This document shows positions 15,071 to 23,941 of a stretch of DNA of 50,502 nt, one piece after another; the first letter of the stretch is position 1; every line of letters begins with the position of its first letter. Below the pieces are notes generated by a model that did not search any database, had not been told where the DNA came from, and saw only the letters and a program-made list of their open reading frames with translations. The stretch is from positions 1 through 50,502 of the forward strand of contig QKEW01000018.1 in NCBI GenBank assembly GCA_003251635.1, written 5' to 3'. A program made the translations under genes and the position numbers. The stretch comes from a bacterium (GTDB lineage: Bacteria > Patescibacteriota > Minisyncoccia > Moranbacterales > GWC2-37-73).

Positions 15071-15608
15071 CGCGGCGGGCTTTTTTTAGTCCTGGCTTCT
15101 TTCTTTCAACCTTTCTGGAATCTCGAGTCAACATACCCAAGCTTCGCAAGGTTTTTTTGAAACCTTCGTCAAATTCCACCAAAGCTCTGGCAATTCCCAA
15201 CTGAACTGCTTCCACCTGTCCGGTAATTCCACCGCCTTTCACCAAAACGGTCATGGCGAACTTACCATACATTCCGGTTTCCTTTAGGGGAGCCAGTAAA
15301 ACATTTTGCTGAATCAAGGAAGCGAAATAATCTTTCATTTCCCGATCATTAACAACAATATCGGCTTCAGTCGCCTTGGCATTTTCATAAATCCGAACTT
15401 GAGCCACCGAAGTTTTACGTCGTCCAACTCCAACAAAGTATTTTCCGGTAATTTTTTTTGCGACTTTAGATTTGCTTGAAGCTGTCTCTTTTTCCTCAAT
15501 CACTGTTTCAGAAGCTTTTACTTCCGGCGCGACGTCCTTCACAGCCGTCTTGCTTTTGGCGGGCTGTTTCTTGACTGAATCTTTTTTCGTCTCTTTTTTT
15601 ACTGCCAT
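15048..15608 (-). CDS. rpsI: 30S ribosomal protein S9 (uS9) with a long N-terminal extension
   Basis: A 186-residue protein. The uS9 core starts near residue 51 (GKYFVGVGRRKTSVAQVRIY) and ends with the canonical tail KKARRAPQWAKR, whose C-terminal Lys-Arg reaches the P-site tRNA in bacterial ribosomes. Residues 1-50 are a Lys/Ala/Glu/Ser-rich low-complexity extension (ETKKDSVKKQPAKSKTAV). It is the last gene of the operon. The stop is TAG inside a duplicated segment; the outer duplicate encodes the same PQWAKR followed by TAA and the terminator. Confidence 0.95.
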   Translation of the reverse strand: MAVKKETKKDSVKKQPAKSKTAVKDVAPEVKASETVIEEKETASSKSKVAKKITGKYFVGVGRRKTSVAQVRIYENAKATEADIVVNDREMKDYFASLIQQNVLLAPLKETGMYGKFAMTVLVKGGGITGQVEAVQLGIARALVEFDEGFKKTLRSLGMLTRDSRKVERKKPGLKKARRAPQWAKR

Positions 15609-15664
15609 AATATTACTAGATAATGAAAATCTTAAAATGATATATATTTAACACGGACTATTTT

Positions 15665-16051
15665 CTAATGAGTAACATCAATTTTGTATTGGTGTTCGCT
15701 ACCAATTACCGGATGCAGCCTCTTCATCATTCGATCTCTCAATTTATTCTTTGGAAGCATTCCATTGACCGCATTCATCAATACCTTAGTCGCATCTTTT
15801 TTCATTAAATCCTTCAAGGCAATCGAAGTGACTCCGCCTGGGTAGCCGCTAAACCGATGATAAACTTTGTCATCCATCTTTTTGCCACTAACTGCAACTT
15901 GGTCTATATTGATCACAACTACTGAGTCGCCACCGTCAATATGTGGAGTGAAATCAACTTTATTTTTTCCGCTCAAAACCAAAGCCACCTCGGTTGCTAA
16001 TCTTCCCAGAATTTTTCCTTTGGCATCAAAAAGATGAGTTTTCCTTTCCAT
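15665..16051 (-). CDS. rplM: 50S ribosomal protein L13 (uL13)
   Basis: A 128-residue protein with family motifs LGRLATEVALVLSGK, HIDGGDSVVVIN, YHRFSGYPGG and a C-terminal region GMLPKNKLRDRMMKRL. It is slightly shorter than typical (about 140). It precedes rpsI in the classic rplM-rpsI pair. Confidence 0.97.
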   Translation of the reverse strand: MERKTHLFDAKGKILGRLATEVALVLSGKNKVDFTPHIDGGDSVVVINIDQVAVSGKKMDDKVYHRFSGYPGGVTSIALKDLMKKDATKVLMNAVNGMLPKNKLRDRMMKRLHPVIGSEHQYKIDVTH

Positions 16052-16096
16052 AATAATTTTTTATCCAACTAAATTAGCTACTTAAAAACAAATAAA

Positions 16097-16462
16097 TTAA
16101 ACAAATTCAATAACGGCCATTTGAGCGCTATCACTCTTGCGTCTTTCCAGTTTGGTAACTCGAACAAAACCGCTCTGACGATCTCCAAATCGATCAACAA
16201 AATTTCCGCTCAATTTCTTCACTGCTACTGCCGGCATGAAACGACGCAAATCACGAATAATTGCAACTTTTCGAGTTTCATCTTTTTTCATCTTCAAAGC
16301 CTTACCAATCATTCTATCAACAATTGACTTAAGCTCCTTGGCTCTTGCCTCAGTAGTGGTCATTTTTTCCTTCACGATCAAACTACCCAAAAGCGTTTTA
16401 AGAAGGGCTGTTCGTTGACCCTTGAGTCTACTAAATTTTCTGCCTTTTACTCTATGTTTCAT
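16097..16462 (-). CDS. rplQ: 50S ribosomal protein L17 (bL17)
   Basis: A 121-residue protein starting MKHRVKGRKFSRLKGQRTAL, the standard bL17 opening, with TTEARAKELKSIVDRMI and a C-terminal DSAQMAVIEFV. It follows rpoA as in most bacteria. Confidence 0.97.
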   Translation of the reverse strand: MKHRVKGRKFSRLKGQRTALLKTLLGSLIVKEKMTTTEARAKELKSIVDRMIGKALKMKKDETRKVAIIRDLRRFMPAVAVKKLSGNFVDRFGDRQSGFVRVTKLERRKSDSAQMAVIEFV

Positions 16463-16504
16463 ATGAGTTCCTACAATCTAAACAAATTATTCTCCGTTAT
16501 TTTT

Positions 16505-17476
16505 TTACTTTAAAGTAAATCCCAATTCCCCGATTGATTTTTTAATTTCTTTCAATCCTTTTTCTCCCATTCCTTCTAAAGCCAAGATTCCCTCTTCGTC
16601 GTATTTGATGATATCTTTAACTTTTTTAATTCCAGCTGTTTCCAAAACATTCAAAGTTCGGGTTGAAAGAGATTTCAATTCCTCAACTTTGGTCTTGCTC
16701 AAATCTTCTACTGGCTCGCTTGATTCAACTGGAGATTCAACACTTTCTTCTTCAATTTCACCTTCGCTGATTTCCTCTTCTTCTTTGGCAACTTCGATAC
16801 CAATTAAAGCTGAGAATTGTTCTACCAAAATATTCACTGCCTTGGAAAAAGCTTCTTGCGGATCAATGCTTCCATCAGTGACAACTTCCAAGGTAATTTT
16901 ATTATAGTCAGTTCTCTTTCCAACCCGACTATTTTCAACTTCATAATTCACTCTCTTGATAGGAGTATAGACTGCATCAATTGCAATCACTCCGATTTCT
17001 TTTTCTTCTCGCTCTTGCTGCTCAATAGGCAAATAACCCAATCCGGTTGAAATTTCCAATTCCATTTCCAATTCGGTTTTCTTGTCAGTTATGGTTGCAA
17101 TAGCTTGGTCTTTGCTAACAATTTCAACATCTGAAGAACATTTGATGTCGTTAGCGGTTATCACTCCTTCACCCTTGGATTTCAAGCTGACTTTAATTGG
17201 ACCGTCATGATGCATTTTGAAACGAATTTTCTTCAGATTCAAAATAATTTGAACCACGTCTTCTTTCACGCCTTCGATAGTTGAAAATTCATGAGACACA
17301 CCCTTGATTTTCACTGAATTTATAGCTGCTCCTTTCAAAGAAGAAAGAAGCACTCGACGCAAAGCATTTCCCAAAGTTGCTCCGTATCCCGGATAGCATC
17401 CGGCGATTTCGAACTTTCCAGAAAACTCATCAATCGGTGTATATTTTGGTTTCTGAGGAAGAGAAACTATCTGCAT
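16505..17476 (-). CDS. rpoA: RNA polymerase alpha subunit
   Basis: A 323-residue protein. The alpha-NTD shows the dimer motif GYGATLGNALRRVLLSSL and the later GYLPIEQ element. An acidic linker (about 230-260, EEEEISEGEIEEESVE) joins an alpha-CTD with the helix-hairpin-helix region (LSTRTLNVLETAGIKKVKDII). Full length, so UP-element and activator contacts should be possible. It lies between rpsD and rplQ. Confidence 0.97.
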   Translation of the reverse strand: MQIVSLPQKPKYTPIDEFSGKFEIAGCYPGYGATLGNALRRVLLSSLKGAAINSVKIKGVSHEFSTIEGVKEDVVQIILNLKKIRFKMHHDGPIKVSLKSKGEGVITANDIKCSSDVEIVSKDQAIATITDKKTELEMELEISTGLGYLPIEQQEREEKEIGVIAIDAVYTPIKRVNYEVENSRVGKRTDYNKITLEVVTDGSIDPQEAFSKAVNILVEQFSALIGIEVAKEEEEISEGEIEEESVESPVESSEPVEDLSKTKVEELKSLSTRTLNVLETAGIKKVKDIIKYDEEGILALEGMGEKGLKEIKKSIGELGFTLK

Positions 17477-17553
17477 ATCCTCTTGATAAATTCTTAACCC
17501 GTGATCTCATCACAAATTAAGGATTTTAGTTAATAATTGAGATTTAAAAAAAT

Positions 17554-18186
17554 TTAACGTGAATAATACTCCACAATCATTTGCGGATCAACATGAATTC
17601 CGATTTCATCCCTGCTTGGAACTGAAACAATCTTTCCTTCAAATTTACTGGCATCAAATTGAACCCAAGCTGGAAAATCTTTCTTATTCTTCAAAATTGG
17701 CATTTGGGAAGCAAAGAAAGCGGATTCCTTTTTATTTTCATTGATTGCTATCACGTCTCCAACCTTTACTTGAAAAGAAGGAATATCCACTCGACGACCA
17801 TTAACCGTAAAATGTCCATGATTCACTAATTGTCGAGCCTGGGAAGGAGAAGTAGCAAAACCCATTTTTCTAACCACACTATCCAAACGCATTTCCAAGC
17901 CAGCTAAAAGCAAATCGCCAGTCACACCTTTCTTGTTTTTTGCCTCTTCAAAATGACGACGGAATTGTTTTTCCAAAACTCCGTACATTCTCTTGAGTCT
18001 CTGTTTCATGGCCAATTGACGACCAAACTCGCTAAGCCCACGAGAAATAGTTTTTCCGTGTATTCCTGGAGCGTAAGCTTTTCGAACCATTGCACACTTA
18101 GGCGAATTGCAGCGATCTCCCTTAAGAAAAAGCTTCTCTCCGGCTCGGCGGCATTTTTTACATTTTGATTCCAAATCTCGTGCCAT
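17554..18186 (-). CDS. rpsD: 30S ribosomal protein S4 (uS4), zinc-binding form
   Basis: A 210-residue protein. The N-terminus carries four cysteines (Cys9, Cys12, Cys26, Cys31; CKKCRR and CNSPKC), so this is the C+ zinc form. The S4 RNA-binding domain (MRLDSVVRKMGFATSPSQARQLVNHGHFTVNGRRV) is intact. It lies between rpsK and rpoA. Confidence 0.97.
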   Translation of the reverse strand: MARDLESKCKKCRRAGEKLFLKGDRCNSPKCAMVRKAYAPGIHGKTISRGLSEFGRQLAMKQRLKRMYGVLEKQFRRHFEEAKNKKGVTGDLLLAGLEMRLDSVVRKMGFATSPSQARQLVNHGHFTVNGRRVDIPSFQVKVGDVIAINENKKESAFFASQMPILKNKKDFPAWVQFDASKFEGKIVSVPSRDEIGIHVDPQMIVEYYSR

Positions 18187-18229
18187 AACTAAATAATCTA
18201 TTACTTATTGATACTAAATATTTTTTAAA

Positions 18230-18703
18230 CTAAACTCGTCGAGGTTTTTTAGGTCGACATCCATTGTGAGGAATTGGAGTAACATCCTTTATCATTTGGA
18301 TATCAAATCCTCGGTTAGCCAAAGCTCTAATTGAAGCTTCTCGTCCGTTTCCTACACCTTTAACATAAACCTCCAATTCAGACATTCCATATTTTCTAAC
18401 TTTTTCCGCCACGTCACCCACCACTTGCGTTGCTGCATAAGGAGTAGCCTTCTTGGCGCCTTTGAATTTCAATAATCCGGAACTTGACCAACCTAAAACA
18501 GCTCCGTTCAAATCTGAAATAGTTACAATCGTATTGTTATAGGTACATTTGATATGAGCTTGGCCCTTAAGAATCTGGTGGCGAATCTTTTTCTTCTTCT
18601 TTTTCAAATCAGAAGCCGAAGAATCCGCCTCTTTTTCAGTCGGAGCATCACTTTCGGTCTGCACTTTTTTTATCTCTTCTTTTTTATCAGATTTTTCGGT
18701 CAT
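18230..18703 (-). CDS. rpsK: 30S ribosomal protein S11 (uS11) with N-terminal extension
   Basis: A 157-residue protein. The core begins near residue 45 (GQAHIKCTYNNTIVTISD) and ends PIPHNGCRPKKPRRV. The first 40 residues are a charged Lys/Glu/Ser tail not found in typical uS11 (about 129 residues). Confidence 0.96.
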   Translation of the reverse strand: MTEKSDKKEEIKKVQTESDAPTEKEADSSASDLKKKKKKIRHQILKGQAHIKCTYNNTIVTISDLNGAVLGWSSSGLLKFKGAKKATPYAATQVVGDVAEKVRKYGMSELEVYVKGVGNGREASIRALANRGFDIQMIKDVTPIPHNGCRPKKPRRV

Positions 18704-18781
18704 AGAAAATTAACTTACTATTTTTATTATCCAAACGTCTGTCTATCTAATTATTTATCAGTCAAAACCAGCTTGCAAACC

Positions 18782-19168
18782 CTAGGTCTTTTCAACCGTT
18801 CGACGTCCACTTCCCATAGTTTTTCTGACGTTACCCCGAACCGTTCTGCTGTTGGTTTTAGTTCGTTGACCTCGAACCGGCAAACTCTTCTGATGACGTG
18901 ATCCTCGATAGCAACCAACTTCCCGCAATCTCTTCACGTTCATTTTGATTTCGTGCTTGAGATCTCCTTCAACCTTATAACCTTTCTCGATCTCATCTCG
19001 AAGCTTGTTTGCATCTTGAGTCTCAACATCCTTGGTCCTAAGCTCCTTATCAATTCCAACCTTTTCCAAAATCTTTTCACTGGTTGAAGGCCCGATTCCA
19101 TAAATATGAGTTAGGGCAATTTTTATTTTCTTATCATCAGGCAAATTTATTCCAGCTATTCTTAGCAT
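18782..19168 (-). CDS. rpsM: 30S ribosomal protein S13 (uS13)
   Basis: A 128-residue protein starting MLRIAGINLPDDKKIKIAL, with the YGIGPSTSEKIL motif and the basic C-terminus RGQRTKTNSRTVRG. Canonical length and place after rpmJ. Confidence 0.97.
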   Translation of the reverse strand: MLRIAGINLPDDKKIKIALTHIYGIGPSTSEKILEKVGIDKELRTKDVETQDANKLRDEIEKGYKVEGDLKHEIKMNVKRLREVGCYRGSRHQKSLPVRGQRTKTNSRTVRGNVRKTMGSGRRTVEKT

Positions 19169-19219
19169 AAGTCTATATTAAATCTATTTTATTAAAACTT
19201 CTCCAAATTAGATAATCTA

Positions 19220-19333
19220 CTAACCCTGACGTTGCTTATGTTTAGGTATCGGACAAATAACATAAAGCTTTCCTCTACGTCGAACTATTTTACATTTGGC
19301 ACAAATCTTTTTTACAGATGCTCTAACTTTCAT
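19220..19333 (-). CDS. rpmJ: 50S ribosomal protein L36 (bL36)
   Basis: A 37-residue protein found by reading the infA-rpsM gap. It starts [17 protein letters not shown] and ends [13 protein letters not shown], with the zinc pattern CxxC...C...H (Cys11, Cys14, Cys27, His32). Its place between infA and rpsM is standard. Confidence 0.96.
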   Translation of the reverse strand: MKVRASVKKICAKCKIVRRRGKLYVICPIPKHKQRQG

Positions 19334-19353
19334 TTTTTTGTGTAAATTTCGAA

Positions 19354-19569
19354 TTAAATTCTCTTAATAATCCGCCCTTTAGTTAAATCATAAGGGCTCA
19401 TCTCCAAGATAACTCTGTCTCCCGGCAAAAGACGAATGTAGTTAACTCGCATTCTCCCGGAAATATGGGCTAGGACCTCATGACCATTATCCAATTTAAC
19501 TTTAAAGGTTGTGCTTGGCAGCGTTTCAACTACCACGCCTTCCATTTTTATCAATTCTTTGTCGGCCAT
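19354..19569 (-). CDS. infA: Translation initiation factor IF-1
   Basis: A 71-residue protein from the ATG at 19569 ([18 protein letters not shown]); the longer ORF start adds 21 residues unlike any IF-1. The OB-fold motifs [32 protein letters not shown] are complete. It is first in the ribosomal/rpoA operon. Confidence 0.96.
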   Translation of the reverse strand: MADKELIKMEGVVVETLPSTTFKVKLDNGHEVLAHISGRMRVNYIRLLPGDRVILEMSPYDLTKGRIIKRI

Positions 19570-19707
19570 AAAACAATAATTTATTATTGACACCCCAAAA
19601 AAAGAGGCTTGGATTTTTCTCCAGAAAAACATTCCTTAAGCGTGATTAACAACGTTTTTTCCTCTATTTCTGGACCCCCTATTGACTTTTTCAGAAAGCA
19701 TAGGCAC

Positions 19708-19736
19708 ATGATAACAGATAACGTTTTTTCTGTCAA
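19708..19736 (-). promoter_or_regulatory. Strong sigma70-type promoter of the infA-rpsI operon
   Basis: On the minus strand: TTGACA (19731-19736), 17-base spacer, TATCAT (19708-19713). The 5' UTR to infA would be about 130 bases. The 19570-19827 gap holds nothing else clear. Confidence 0.8.
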
Positions 19737-19827
19737 CCAGGGAACCTCTTATCCACCAATTAGCGATAGCCCCTGGTCCAATTTGAGAGTTTTTCCTAAA
19801 AAAGCAAGGGGGCATTTTTTGCACTTT

Positions 19828-20772
19828 TTAGGCGCAATCATTGCCCAATTGAGAACCCAAAGAAGTCTCATCTTGGTCACTTTCTTCACTTTCTTTTTCT
19901 TTATCTTTCTTTAATTTATAGTAAAGACGATTTTCTACTCTCAGATCAACATATTCCAGTTGCTTCACTTCTTCGGTAGATAGTTGTCGATTCAAAAAAT
20001 TCTCCAAAAAATCAATAGTCTTAGACGGCTCAATTTCAGTGCTGATAAAGATGGTCCAACCATTTTGAGTTTTCAGATTAACTTCTTGGGCCAATTTTGA
20101 ACTTAACGTAAACTCATTTTCAACGCCCAAATCAACGCCCTTCAATTCATTCCTGGTTTTTACCAAAAATTCTATTTTTTCCTTATTCAAGACCTTGTCC
20201 CCCTCTGAGGTTTCTTGACTTTCCTGGTCTGTAACTTTCAGCAAATCGTTCTCCAGAACCTCCTTAGAATCGAGAGAGACCTGTTGATAGGCAAAGCCTT
20301 CGTTATCCACCAAAAAACAGTGATTGGAAGAATCACACCAAACTAAAAGCAAGTCCCTTTCCACAATTTCCACCAAAACACTTTGCGGAAAAACTTTTTC
20401 AATTTTTATTTGGCGAATCCTTTTGAAATTCTCCAAAAGCACATCATTAACTTTTCCGCGTGGAAAAAGAAGGAAATTATTTTTAGGAAAAATTCCCAAA
20501 TACTTTCCATTCCAAACCTCCTGACTGACACCCATCAACATCTGGGAATCCAGCTTTTGATTTCCAACAATCTTCACTTCATTTATTCGCAAGAATTGAG
20601 AGAAAAAGAGCGAATAAACCAAGATGGCGAAAAAGGCTATTGCTAAAAAATAGAAAAAGGAACGATAAAAAAGACCAAACAACTGAAAATTGTTGTTTCT
20701 TCTGGAAATCAATCGGCTTTTTTGATATTCCAACTCTTTTTTTATCTTTTTTTTATGACCAAAGTAAGCCAT
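19828..20772 (-). CDS. ftsQ: Cell division protein FtsQ/DivIB (POTRA domain)
   Basis: A 314-residue protein: basic cytoplasmic N-terminus, one membrane helix (about 35-60), POTRA domain (FLRINEVKIVGNQKLDSQMLM), then the FtsQ domain (KIEKVFPQSVLVEIVERDLLLVW). An acidic, low-complexity C-terminus (KKDKEKESEESDQDETS) is an extension. FtsQ joins FtsL and FtsB to control FtsI at the septum. It is separated here from the main dcw cluster at 38412-43682. Confidence 0.85.
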   Translation of the reverse strand: MAYFGHKKKIKKELEYQKSRLISRRNNNFQLFGLFYRSFFYFLAIAFFAILVYSLFFSQFLRINEVKIVGNQKLDSQMLMGVSQEVWNGKYLGIFPKNNFLLFPRGKVNDVLLENFKRIRQIKIEKVFPQSVLVEIVERDLLLVWCDSSNHCFLVDNEGFAYQQVSLDSKEVLENDLLKVTDQESQETSEGDKVLNKEKIEFLVKTRNELKGVDLGVENEFTLSSKLAQEVNLKTQNGWTIFISTEIEPSKTIDFLENFLNRQLSTEEVKQLEYVDLRVENRLYYKLKKDKEKESEESDQDETSLGSQLGNDCA

Positions 20773-20773
20773 T

Positions 20774-21634
20774 TTAAAAATCGATTAACAAATTTTCCAA
20801 AACTAATCGCGCATTAACATTGCTATTTTTCAGCGTATGGATGACCCGGTCAATGGCAAAGATTTTAGAATAATGGGAAATTAATTGTTGACCCTCATTT
20901 TTAATCGCCTCTTTTCTGAGTTGCCAAATCCAAACATTAAGGAAAAATAGGGCTTGTGGAATGTTTTTTGACATCTCCTGAGCATGAGAAATTCTTTGAT
21001 TCAAATCCATTTGAAAAATTTCTTTCAAAGCTCCGCAGGCTTTGTTGTAAGCATCCACTGTCAAATTTTGTTCGGAAAGACCCGGGCGACCCATCAAAAA
21101 ATCCTGACCCTCACCCTCACTGCCCAATTGAACATTTTCCACTAAAGTAAAATTGATTTTTTGACAACGCGACTTGATGGTTGGCAAAATTTTTGAATCT
21201 TCATGGGTAATCAAAATGATAACGGAAGTAGAGTTGGGCTCCTCCAAATTTTTCAAAAAAGCATTTTGAGCCGTTAAATTCATCTTATGAGCATTGTCTA
21301 CAATCAAAACCTTTCTTTTTCCATTAATCGGAAAAAAAGCCAATTCCCGGCAAGATCGCCGCACCATTTCTGCTGAAATCTCTTTTTCTTTTATTATGCC
21401 TTTTTTCTCTTCAATCTCCGGACTCAAGACAATCAAATCGCCAAGCAATGCATTTTTTAGATCCCGAGTTAAAGAAAGATTTTCACCCAAAATTAAACTG
21501 CGGGCAAAAGCTTTGGCCAAAAGAAACTTTCCCACATTTTCCGGACCACAAAACAAATAGGCTCCGGCAATAGAATTTTTTTCTATAACTTTTTGCAAAA
21601 AATCGAAAGCTTTTTTATTACCAAAAAATTGCAT
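20774..21634 (-). CDS. holB: DNA polymerase III delta' subunit-like clamp-loader AAA protein
   Basis: A 286-residue protein with a Walker A-like GPENVGKF, the Walker B region KVLIVDNAHKMNLTAQNAFL, LKNLEEPNSTSVIIL and the SRC motif (TIKSRCQKINF). The altered P-loop, with no Thr/Ser after the Lys, fits the non-hydrolysing delta' subunit. It partners DnaX, encoded at 48192-49907. It lies 1 base from ftsQ. Confidence 0.85.
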   Translation of the reverse strand: MQFFGNKKAFDFLQKVIEKNSIAGAYLFCGPENVGKFLLAKAFARSLILGENLSLTRDLKNALLGDLIVLSPEIEEKKGIIKEKEISAEMVRRSCRELAFFPINGKRKVLIVDNAHKMNLTAQNAFLKNLEEPNSTSVIILITHEDSKILPTIKSRCQKINFTLVENVQLGSEGEGQDFLMGRPGLSEQNLTVDAYNKACGALKEIFQMDLNQRISHAQEMSKNIPQALFFLNVWIWQLRKEAIKNEGQQLISHYSKIFAIDRVIHTLKNSNVNARLVLENLLIDF

Positions 21635-21655
21635 GACTCTAGTACCTTTCTACAA

Positions 21656-22804
21656 TTAAATAACTTTGTTTATATATTCAATAATTTTTTCCCGAAAGGA
21701 TTCTTTGGAAAAATTTTTCGCCCACTTTCTAATACCATCGCTATTGAATTTTGATTCACTTTCCAAAAATCGCCGCACTGCGTCAGTCAAAACTTCCGCC
21801 TTTTGTGAGTCATAAAATATTCCTGTTTCATTTTCCACTACAGTCTCCAAAGCCCCACCGCTTCGATAAGCAATTACCGGCAAACCAAAACTCATAGCCT
21901 CAACTGGTGCAATACCAAAATCATCTTCGGCCGCAAAAACAAAAGCTCGAGCATTTTGATAATATGCGGCTAAACTTTCGTCACTTTGCCAAGCCACAAT
22001 TTTCACATTTTCCTGAGCAATTTTTTTCAGATAATTTAGTTGCTCCCCTTCCCCAATCACAACTAACGGCAATCTCAATTCATTGAAGGCCTTCACAATG
22101 ACATCGACTTTTTTGTAGCCGGACAATCGGCAAACCGTCAAAAAATAATTCTCTTGAATTTTTGCCGATTCTTGGGAAGATTGGTCCTGATCTTTTTTTA
22201 TTAATTTATCAGCCAAGTCAGCTACCGGAGGATAGATCACTGACGATTGCCGACGATAATATTTAGTGATTCGTTTTTGGGTATATTTGGAATTAGCAAT
22301 CAAATAATCCGGTCTGTCCGCCGCCATCCTATCCCAGATTCGCAAGTAACTAAAAAACAAGCGCTTTATGATTGAATTTCGCACTCTTTTTTCTTTTAAA
22401 TAGGCATCTTTATAATCCCAAACAAAACGCATCGGAGAATGAACATAGGCAATATGTTTTGTTTCCAATTTAGTTACAATGCCCTTAGACCAGGCCCCTG
22501 AAGAAGAGATTATCAAATCAAAGTCTCTCAAATTGAAAGTTTCCGGAATTACTGGAAAAAACGGAGCCAGCCATTGATAGCGACGTCGCAAGAACCTGGG
22601 AAAATTTTGCAAATAGGATGAACGGATATCCCTTTTTGCAAACATTTGTCCCAGTTTTTCCTTATCATAAAGCATGGTATAGATAGGCGCTTCGGGAAAA
22701 ATTTCCGAAATGGCCTCCAACACTTTTTCCGCTCCTCCGATTTGCACCAAAAAATCATGCACCAGCGCTACTCGCAAATTCTTTTCCTGCCATTTTTTCT
22801 CCAT
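21656..22804 (-). CDS. Glycosyltransferase, family 4 (GT-B)
   Basis: A 382-residue protein. The N-terminal motif VALVHDFLVQIGGAEKVLEAI, IANSKYTQKRI in the middle, and a C-terminal GT-B domain with RLSGYKKVDVIVKAF and the donor-site EDDFGIAPVEAMSFGLPVI (E...E pattern) identify a retaining GT4 enzyme. It is cytoplasmic or peripheral. The neighbouring gene is a second GT4, so the pair probably builds a surface glycan. Sugar and acceptor cannot be told. Confidence 0.9.
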   Translation of the reverse strand: MEKKWQEKNLRVALVHDFLVQIGGAEKVLEAISEIFPEAPIYTMLYDKEKLGQMFAKRDIRSSYLQNFPRFLRRRYQWLAPFFPVIPETFNLRDFDLIISSSGAWSKGIVTKLETKHIAYVHSPMRFVWDYKDAYLKEKRVRNSIIKRLFFSYLRIWDRMAADRPDYLIANSKYTQKRITKYYRRQSSVIYPPVADLADKLIKKDQDQSSQESAKIQENYFLTVCRLSGYKKVDVIVKAFNELRLPLVVIGEGEQLNYLKKIAQENVKIVAWQSDESLAAYYQNARAFVFAAEDDFGIAPVEAMSFGLPVIAYRSGGALETVVENETGIFYDSQKAEVLTDAVRRFLESESKFNSDGIRKWAKNFSKESFREKIIEYINKVI

Positions 22805-22815
22805 AAAAATATTTT

Positions 22816-23913
22816 TTATTTTTCTTTCAACAAAAATGAAACTTCACGAGCCGAATCAATCCAACTAAATTTTTTGATATTTCCCAAACCGTCACGAATC
22901 AAATTCTCTCTAGCGCTTTCATTCTTCATCAAAATATTAATATTTTCAGCTATTAAAGCACTGTCGCGCGGATCAACCTGCAAGGCCGCACCCCCGCTAA
23001 TTTGCGGCAAAGATGAAACATTGGAAATTATGACGGGAACCATAGCATTTTGCGCCTCCAATACCGGCAGACCAAATCCCTCATAGAAAGTCGGAAAAAG
23101 AAACATTTTGGCGGCGGCTAAAATTTCCCATTTTTCTTCGTCAGAAATGTAACCCAATTCAATAATGTCCTCCTTGAACGGAGATTTTTCAATTCGCTTT
23201 TTTATTTTAGCATATCCATATCCAGGCTTCCCCGCTAAAACCAAAGAGCAATCCACTCCATATTTCTTGCGATAAATGTCAAAAGCCTTTACGATTCCTT
23301 CAACATTTTTCCTTTCTTCAATTCGGCCAACAAAAAGCAGAAAATTCGACTTGATTTTTTTGGCCTCAAAATCAAAATTGCTTTTGAGATTTTTATTTTT
23401 AACATCACGACCCGAATAACCTTCCAAAATGACTTTGATTTTATTTTCATCAATTCCATACAAATTCATTACGTCTTTTTTGGTGTTTTGCGAAACACAG
23501 ACAACATCACTAGCCCAACGGCAAGAATTTTTAATTACAAAACGCATATAAATCCTTTCGAGCAAAGAGTAGGCCTGGGGATAGAATTCATATTCCAAGC
23601 CGTGAATAACCACGACAGTCTTGGCTGGATGACGAAATGGCACCGTGTGAGCTGGCACAAATAACAAATCAACCGGCCGACGAAAAAGCTCCCAAGAAAG
23701 ACGAATTTGGGTCCAAAAGCGCGGAAACCAAAGTTTCTTAATTTTCCAATTGTCAGGGATTTCAAAATCAACTTCCTGATCGGAGCGAATATACAAAATC
23801 ACTTCCTGATCAGTCAAAAACAAGGTTAGATGTCGAATAATCTGATAAGAATATTCTTCTATTCCTGTTCGTTTTTTAATGAAAGCTCGCGAACCATCAA
23901 TTCCAATTTTCAT
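22816..23913 (-). CDS. Glycosyltransferase, family 4 (GT-B), mannosyltransferase-like
   Basis: A 365-residue protein starting MKIGIDGSRAFIKKRTGIEEY, a typical start of the 'GT4 mtfB-like' group. It has VVCVSQNTKKDVMNLYG, FVGRIEERKNVEGIVKAF and the donor motif FPTFYEGFGLPVLEAQNAMV. It lies 11 bases upstream of the first GT and 28 bases from mreB. Role in a surface polysaccharide is inferred. Confidence 0.9.
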   Translation of the reverse strand: MKIGIDGSRAFIKKRTGIEEYSYQIIRHLTLFLTDQEVILYIRSDQEVDFEIPDNWKIKKLWFPRFWTQIRLSWELFRRPVDLLFVPAHTVPFRHPAKTVVVIHGLEYEFYPQAYSLLERIYMRFVIKNSCRWASDVVCVSQNTKKDVMNLYGIDENKIKVILEGYSGRDVKNKNLKSNFDFEAKKIKSNFLLFVGRIEERKNVEGIVKAFDIYRKKYGVDCSLVLAGKPGYGYAKIKKRIEKSPFKEDIIELGYISDEEKWEILAAAKMFLFPTFYEGFGLPVLEAQNAMVPVIISNVSSLPQISGGAALQVDPRDSALIAENINILMKNESARENLIRDGLGNIKKFSWIDSAREVSFLLKEK

Positions 23914-23941
23914 TTTTTAAAGCTTAAGACAAATTAAAAAA

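Noticed and set aside
19636-19824. 62-codon minus-strand ORF upstream of infA
   Set aside because: It overlaps the strong infA promoter and has no coding features.
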